Origin: Methanobacteriaceae archaeon UBA349
Lineage (GTDB): Archaea; Methanobacteriota; Methanobacteria; Methanobacteriales; Methanobacteriaceae
Assembly (NCBI GenBank): GCA_002509745.1
Contig: DAWK01000092.1
Location: forward strand, 1-10,144
Length of the DNA: 10,144 nucleotides
Direction of reading: 5' to 3'
Position numbers and translations under genes: made by a program. The notes under the pieces were generated by a model, which did not search any database, was not told the DNA's origin, and worked only from the letters and a program-made list of their open reading frames with translations. Of the stretch, positions 6,482-10,144 are shown in pieces (position 1 is the stretch's first letter; each line of letters begins with the position of its first letter).

Positions 6482-7033
6482 TTAGTCTATGTCGCCTTTA
6501 TGGCCTAAAATAGTGTTTGCTACAAGCATAGTGGAGGTCATGACGAAAATGGTCACTCCCATTAATTCGATGGGGTTGCGTATATTTTGCCCCCAATACA
6601 TGCTTAATACCAGGAAAGAAACGAACGTTAAGGTTATGTACCAGGAATAAGTCGTGGCATATGTACCTATTTTTCGTAATCGCTCATCTTGGGCTTTTTT
6701 ATCCATTCCCACATAGGTGAAAAAATTAGATACTAAGGCCATTATTCCTAATAAGAGCATAACTGATACTAAGTCGTTCATGGTCTTGGTAGCCATCATT
6801 ATAAATCCTGAAAGCATTAAAGCAGCAGATCCAAGCCATATACTTATGTTATGCCAATTATAATTGCCCAACCATTTTTTACCCTCTTCAACATTTTCTT
6901 TTTTGTTAAAAAGAGGCACTAAAAATAGTATAAAAAATGCAAAAAACGCATAATATATTGGATTTTCTAAAACATACCCCAATACTCCTAGAAAACCGAG
7001 AATGCCCCAAAAATAATTAAATTCTATTTTCAT
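6482..7033 (-). CDS. DUF2178/DUF3796-like integral membrane protein
   Basis: A 183-residue protein. I choose ATG 7033 over the adjacent GTG 7036 because the GAGGTG ribosome site (7044-7039) is then 5 bases away rather than 2. About six membrane helices lie at 7-22, 26-42, 63-82, 87-107, 128-148 and 156-174. The N-terminal FWGILGFLGVLGY and the cytoplasmic-side DERLRKIGTYATTYSW (116-131) resemble the DUF3796/DUF2178 group. These proteins are typically encoded with a small XRE regulator, as here (XRE gene 6151-6366). The function of the group is not established. The promoter carries a four-step repeat ladder that probably binds the regulator. Confidence 0.8.
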   Translation of the reverse strand: MKIEFNYFWGILGFLGVLGYVLENPIYYAFFAFFILFLVPLFNKKENVEEGKKWLGNYNWHNISIWLGSAALMLSGFIMMATKTMNDLVSVMLLLGIMALVSNFFTYVGMDKKAQDERLRKIGTYATTYSWYITLTFVSFLVLSMYWGQNIRNPIELMGVTIFVMTSTMLVANTILGHKGDID

Positions 7034-7054
7034 CACTTCACCTCATTTTTATTT

Positions 7055-7128
7055 TAGCATATGTTGTTTATTTGCAACATTATGTTATATTTTTTTAACA
7101 TTATGTTTGATAGATATAACATTTTACT
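7055..7128 (-). promoter_or_regulatory. Operator ladder: AACAT/ATGTT dyads at 21-bp period over promoter
   Basis: The perfect 11-bp palindrome AACATTATGTT occurs at 7076-7086 and again at 7097-7107, exactly 21 bp apart. In the same register, the half-site ATGTT occurs at 7061-7065 and AACAT at 7118-7122. Four steps therefore lie on one face of the helix, two turns apart. The 10 bp between the full palindromes reads AAAAAAATAT on the minus strand and forms a TATA-like element with the next bases. A start site near 7065 would leave a leader of about 30 bases to ATG 7033. Binding at the dyads would cover the TATA box, which fits repression. The adjacent small XRE protein is the obvious candidate binder; that link is inference. 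Confidence 0.65.
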
Positions 7129-7230
7129 ATTTAAATCTTTGGTTAATGAAAAAATAATAATATAAATCTATAGATTAATCAAAAAGAATTTAAAGTTATT
7201 TGATAGATTAATATCTGGAATATCATTATA

Positions 7231-8913
7231 CTAATCCTTTTTTTCGGTTTTCCATCGTTTAATACAATCTCCAATACTTAAAGAAACCTCGCTTTCCACT
7301 ATTTGTTCTTCCAGCTTGCTTTTTTTAATATATTCTCTTAAAGGATCATAAACATTGGCTGCTTTAATTTTAATGCCTCGGTGGTTCATTTCTTCATAAA
7401 GCTCCTCTAGCATCTTGATTCCGGAATAATCAATGAAAGCTGTAGATTCAAAATCAAGAATAAATAGTTTGGTATCATTATATTCGTGATCTACCAGTTC
7501 GATAAGGGTATTCTTTATATTTTCGGTGTTCAGGAATATTTGGGAACCATCAATCCTCACAATGAGGGTGTGGGAAATTATTTCACCTTCTGGTCGGCTT
7601 TGAATATCTAAAAATCGATTAGTGCCAGGTATACGTCCTAATATAGCTACATGTGGATTGTACATGTTTTTTAGTAGTCCTAAAATGGACAGTATGACTC
7701 CTATGACAATTCCCTCCAGGGCCCCTAAAAACACCACAGACAACATGGTTAACAGGGCAATGGCAAATTCTATGCGGTTGAAATAGTAAATATTGCGAAA
7801 ATGAGGGATGTCCACCAGGCCTTTAATAACATAAAGTACAATGGCGGCCAGTATGGCTTGGGGTAAGTTGTAAAAAACCCCGGTGAAAAATAAAAGTACC
7901 ACTATGATTAGTAAAGCAGCTACGCCTCCTGATAATTGACTCTTAGCTCCATTATCATCATTCACGGCCGTACGGGAAAGGGCCCCTCCAATGGGAAGTC
8001 CCTGAAATAGGCCCACCATAACATTGGAAGCCCCTAAAGCAAGCAGTTCCTGATTTCCATCAATCTTATAACGGTATTTAGCTGCATATTCCTCGGCAAA
8101 TAAATAACCTTCAATGTAGCTTACCAAAAAAACGGTGGCCGCTAAAGTTACCAGGATATTCACATCTATTAATGATGGATCGGGAATAACTAGGCCAGGT
8201 AAACCCTGAGGAATGGCACCCACTAAATCAACACCGAAAGAGGCCAGATTGGTAATGGTAATCAGTATAATGGAACCAATAACCAGAAAGAGGGCGTGGG
8301 GTAGTTTAGGGTACTTTTTATGGCCTACATATAAGAAAACGATACCTGCTGCTCCTATGGCCAGTGTGTACCAGTTAGTTTGGTCCAGATGCATGATGAG
8401 ATAGTATATCCGTTCAAAAAAAGTTCCAGAGCTGCTTTCTATTCCAAATAATTTGGGTAGCTGTCCGGAGGCAATAAATAAGGCGATACCTGCTAAAAAA
8501 CCGGTTAAAACAGTTTTAGAAATGAATTTAACAATAAAACCCATCTGTAATGTCCACGAAATCAGGGCCAAAACCCCAGCGGCTACTGCAACCAGGGAGA
8601 CCATCATGAGGTACTGGCTGGCATTGGGAATCATCAGAGAACCCAGGGTGGCCCCTACCAGTATGGAAAGGGTGGAAGTGGGTCCAATAGATAGTTGTTT
8701 GGATGACCCGAAAACCATGTAAACTAGTAGAGCCACCATGGCCGAGTATAAACCAATTTCGGGAGGTACATTGGCCAGGGAAACATAGGCCATAACTTCT
8801 GGTATGGTGAAGGCCCCTACGGTTATTCCGGCTATGATGTCTGGTCTAAGCCAGTCTTTATTATAATTTCGGGCCCATTGAGTTATGGGTAGATATGATG
8901 AAATTGATTTCAT
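7231..8913 (-). CDS. SulP-family anion transporter with STAS domain (complete copy)
   Basis: A 560-residue protein from ATG 8913 to TAG 7233-7231. The transmembrane part (about 25-415) shows SulP hallmarks: DIIAGITVGAFTIPEVMAYV (25-44), NVPPEIGLYSA (48-58), SIGPTSTLSIL (75-85), and GLPIGGALSRTAVNDDNGAK (305-324). A STAS domain follows (about 447-555) with LDFESTAFIDYSGIKMLEEL (487-506). SulP proteins move sulfate, bicarbonate, molybdate or other anions, often coupled to Na+ or H+; the STAS domain modulates transport. Substrate cannot be assigned here. The length is normal. No clear ribosome site precedes the ATG, but the N-terminus (SYLPITQWARNYNKDWLRPD) aligns with family starts. A close paralog lies 192 bp upstream on the same strand. 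Confidence 0.95.
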   Translation of the reverse strand: MKSISSYLPITQWARNYNKDWLRPDIIAGITVGAFTIPEVMAYVSLANVPPEIGLYSAMVALLVYMVFGSSKQLSIGPTSTLSILVGATLGSLMIPNASQYLMMVSLVAVAAGVLALISWTLQMGFIVKFISKTVLTGFLAGIALFIASGQLPKLFGIESSSGTFFERIYYLIMHLDQTNWYTLAIGAAGIVFLYVGHKKYPKLPHALFLVIGSIILITITNLASFGVDLVGAIPQGLPGLVIPDPSLIDVNILVTLAATVFLVSYIEGYLFAEEYAAKYRYKIDGNQELLALGASNVMVGLFQGLPIGGALSRTAVNDDNGAKSQLSGGVAALLIIVVLLFFTGVFYNLPQAILAAIVLYVIKGLVDIPHFRNIYYFNRIEFAIALLTMLSVVFLGALEGIVIGVILSILGLLKNMYNPHVAILGRIPGTNRFLDIQSRPEGEIISHTLIVRIDGSQIFLNTENIKNTLIELVDHEYNDTKLFILDFESTAFIDYSGIKMLEELYEEMNHRGIKIKAANVYDPLREYIKKSKLEEQIVESEVSLSIGDCIKRWKTEKKD

Positions 8914-8936
8914 TTTATCGGGATGATTTCATTTTA
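8906..8936 (-). repeat. Duplicated start-codon segment with 5-codon mini-ORF
   Basis: The 12-base string TAAAATGAAATC (minus strand) occurs twice, at 8936-8925 and 8917-8906. The second copy holds the SulP start ATG (8913). The first copy's ATG opens a five-codon frame, MKSSR, whose TAA ends 3 bases before the SulP start, with the stop codon inside the repeat. Neither ATG has a recognisable ribosome site. Confidence 0.5.
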
Positions 8937-8954
8937 TTTTTTAAAGCTATTTTT

Positions 8955-8968
8955 TTTATTATATGTTA
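8955..8968 (-). promoter_or_regulatory. Candidate TATA region for the complete SulP gene
   Basis: On the minus strand this segment reads about AACATATAATAAAA, 42-55 bp upstream of ATG 8913. A start site about 25 bases downstream would give a short leader that includes the duplicated start segment. The whole 192-bp gap between the SulP genes is AT-rich, so this is one of several possible TATA strings. The two SulP genes could instead be partly co-transcribed. Confidence 0.25.
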
Positions 8969-9105
8969 AAATAAGACATATAATTGCCTTTATAATAAAA
9001 TTGAACTCAGAAATAGATAAAGTTTATTAAATTTCGCTTTTGTTTAAAAAGCTCTAGAAATAAATGGAATTGAATATATAAAACTTGCAGATAATTATTC
9101 AAAAA

Positions 9106-10144
9106 TTAAAGTAATTTTTTAGCCTTATGTTGAGCTTCCCATTTCTCTACACAGTCTTCAATACTTAAACAAACAGTGCTGTCCACTATTTCTTTTTCCA
9201 GACTACTATTTCTAATGGAATCTCTTAAAGGCCCATGCATATTAGCTGCTATGACTTTTATACCTCGGCGTTTTAGTTCGTCGTTGAGTTCTTCCAGCAT
9301 TTGAATCCCTGAATAATCAATGAATGCAGAAGATTCAAAATCCAGAACAAACAGTTTAGTGCCTTCACATTTGTTATCTATCAGGTTTATAATAGTATTC
9401 TTTACACTATCGGTGTTCAAGAATATCTGAGAACCATCCACCCTTACAATAAGGGTATGGGATATTATTTGACTTTCAGGGTGGCGTTTAATATCTAAAA
9501 ACTGTTCAGTTCCAGGAATCCGCCCTAATACAACTACATCTGGGTTGTACATATTTTTTAAAAGCCCAAAAATGGATAATATCACTCCAATAACGATTCC
9601 TTCCAGGGCGCCGAAAAAAAGCACGGATAACAGTGTTACCATGGCAATGGCAAATTCGGTTTTGCTGAAACGATATATCTTTTTAAAATGGGGGATGTCT
9701 ACCAGGCCCTTTATAACAAATAATACAATGGCGGCCAGTATGGTTTGGGGCAAGTTGTAAAATGCTCCGGTAAAGAATAATATTACTAATAAAATTAATA
9801 ATGCTGCAAAACCGCCTGCTAGCTGTGTTTTGGCTCCGCTTTCATCATTTACGGCGGTACGTGTTAAGCTTCCTCCAATAGGTAGTCCCTGGAAAAGACC
9901 CACAAATATGTTTGAAGCTCCTAAAGCCAGCAGTTCCTGGTTACGATCCACATTGTACCTGTATTTAGTGGCGTATTCTTCTGCAAACATATATCCCTCG
10001 ATGTAACTAATTAAAAAGACGGTGGCGGCCAGGGTCACCAGCATATTAATGTCTAATAATGTAGGATCGGGAATAAATGTTCCGGGTAGCCCTTGGGGAA
10101 TATAACCAACCGATTTAACTCCTAAAGCAGCTAAATTAGTAAAA
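9106..10144 (-). CDS. SulP-family anion transporter with STAS domain (second copy, N-terminus outside window)
   Basis: The frame is open from the right edge to TAA 9108-9106, giving 345 visible residues. It continues past the internal Met at 10044: the upstream codons read TNLAALGVKSVGYIPQGLPG, matching TNLASFGVDLVGAIPQGLPG of the neighbouring copy, so the real start lies beyond the window. Visible parts are the last membrane helices with GLPIGGSLTRTAVNDESGAK, and a STAS domain with LDFESSAFIDYSGIQMLEEL. By eye the overlap is about three quarters identical to the other SulP protein and gap-free until the tail, which ends AQHKAKKLL instead of TEKKD. This is a tandem duplication. The membrane helices are more conserved than the STAS domain. 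Substrate is not determinable. Confidence 0.95.
   Translation of the reverse strand, partial: FTNLAALGVKSVGYIPQGLPGTFIPDPTLLDINMLVTLAATVFLISYIEGYMFAEEYATKYRYNVDRNQELLALGASNIFVGLFQGLPIGGSLTRTAVNDESGAKTQLAGGFAALLILLVILFFTGAFYNLPQTILAAIVLFVIKGLVDIPHFKKIYRFSKTEFAIAMVTLLSVLFFGALEGIVIGVILSIFGLLKNMYNPDVVVLGRIPGTEQFLDIKRHPESQIISHTLIVRVDGSQIFLNTDSVKNTIINLIDNKCEGTKLFVLDFESSAFIDYSGIQMLEELNDELKRRGIKVIAANMHGPLRDSIRNSSLEKEIVDSTVCLSIEDCVEKWEAQHKAKKLL

Noticed and set aside
7170..7212. Direct repeat ATAGATTAAT at 7170-7179 and 7203-7212
   Set aside because: Short and low complexity in very AT-rich DNA, with no symmetry or register with a promoter; chance is sufficient.
8453..8722. Open frame of 89 codons on the plus strand inside the SulP gene
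   Set aside because: It is the antisense shadow of the conserved SulP membrane region, with no family likeness.
9036..9052. Hairpin GCTTTT-gttta-AAAAGC downstream of the second SulP copy
   Set aside because: The stem is only six pairs, mostly A-T, has no T tract, and lies over 50 bp from the stop codon; support as a terminator is too weak.
1..10144. CRISPR arrays, tRNA/rRNA genes, transposases, or a defence system
   Set aside because: No regularly spaced repeat-spacer units, no cloverleaf or rRNA-like GC islands, and no transposase, nuclease or toxin-antitoxin motifs were seen; the XRE gene is paired with a membrane protein, not a toxin.

Overview
This window looks like chromosomal DNA of a methanogenic archaeon, most likely Methanobacterium or a close relative in the Methanobacteriales. 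The reasons are low GC with very AT-rich intergenic DNA, ribosome binding sites of the GGTGAT/GAGGTGA type that fit the archaeal 16S tail, T-tract terminators, and a gene set common in that group (HydB/NuoF-like flavoprotein, split-barrel flavoprotein, small XRE regulator beside a DUF2178-like membrane protein, SulP transporters). The assignment rests on pattern recognition, not on a database search.

Region 1 (1-2169, + strand) is a redox module. It holds the C-terminal part of a NuoE/HydC-like [2Fe-2S] protein, then a complete 620-residue NuoF/HydB-like flavoprotein with a thioredoxin-like N-terminus and a 2x[4Fe-4S] C-terminus. Together they form the NAD(P)H-oxidising/reducing, possibly electron-bifurcating, half of a larger enzyme. 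No catalytic (HydA/NuoG-like) gene follows. A tandem T-tract terminator closes the unit.

Region 2 (2217-2910, + strand) is a GAP/LysE-type membrane protein gene broken by one extra A in an A4 run. Region 3 (2990-4269, - strand) has two membrane protein genes: one with a probable glycosylated external domain and a TTG start, and one small four-helix protein. Region 4 (4472-6050, + strand) carries a 74-residue probable beta-barrel protein, two more small four-helix proteins in a two-gene operon, and a PNPOx-like flavoprotein. The three small four-helix proteins share a Y-x-N-K loop motif and appear to be diverged relatives.

Region 5 (6151-7130, - strand) is a DUF2178/DUF3796-like membrane protein gene followed by a small XRE repressor gene. 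Its promoter contains a ladder of AACAT/ATGTT half-sites at an exact 21-bp period, with two perfect 11-bp palindromes flanking a candidate TATA box. This is a good candidate for the operator of the adjacent XRE regulator.

Region 6 (7231-10144, - strand) holds two tandem SulP anion transporter paralogs with C-terminal STAS domains. The upstream copy runs off the window edge. No RNA genes, CRISPR arrays or insertion sequences were seen, and no gene-free stretch exceeds 300 bases.
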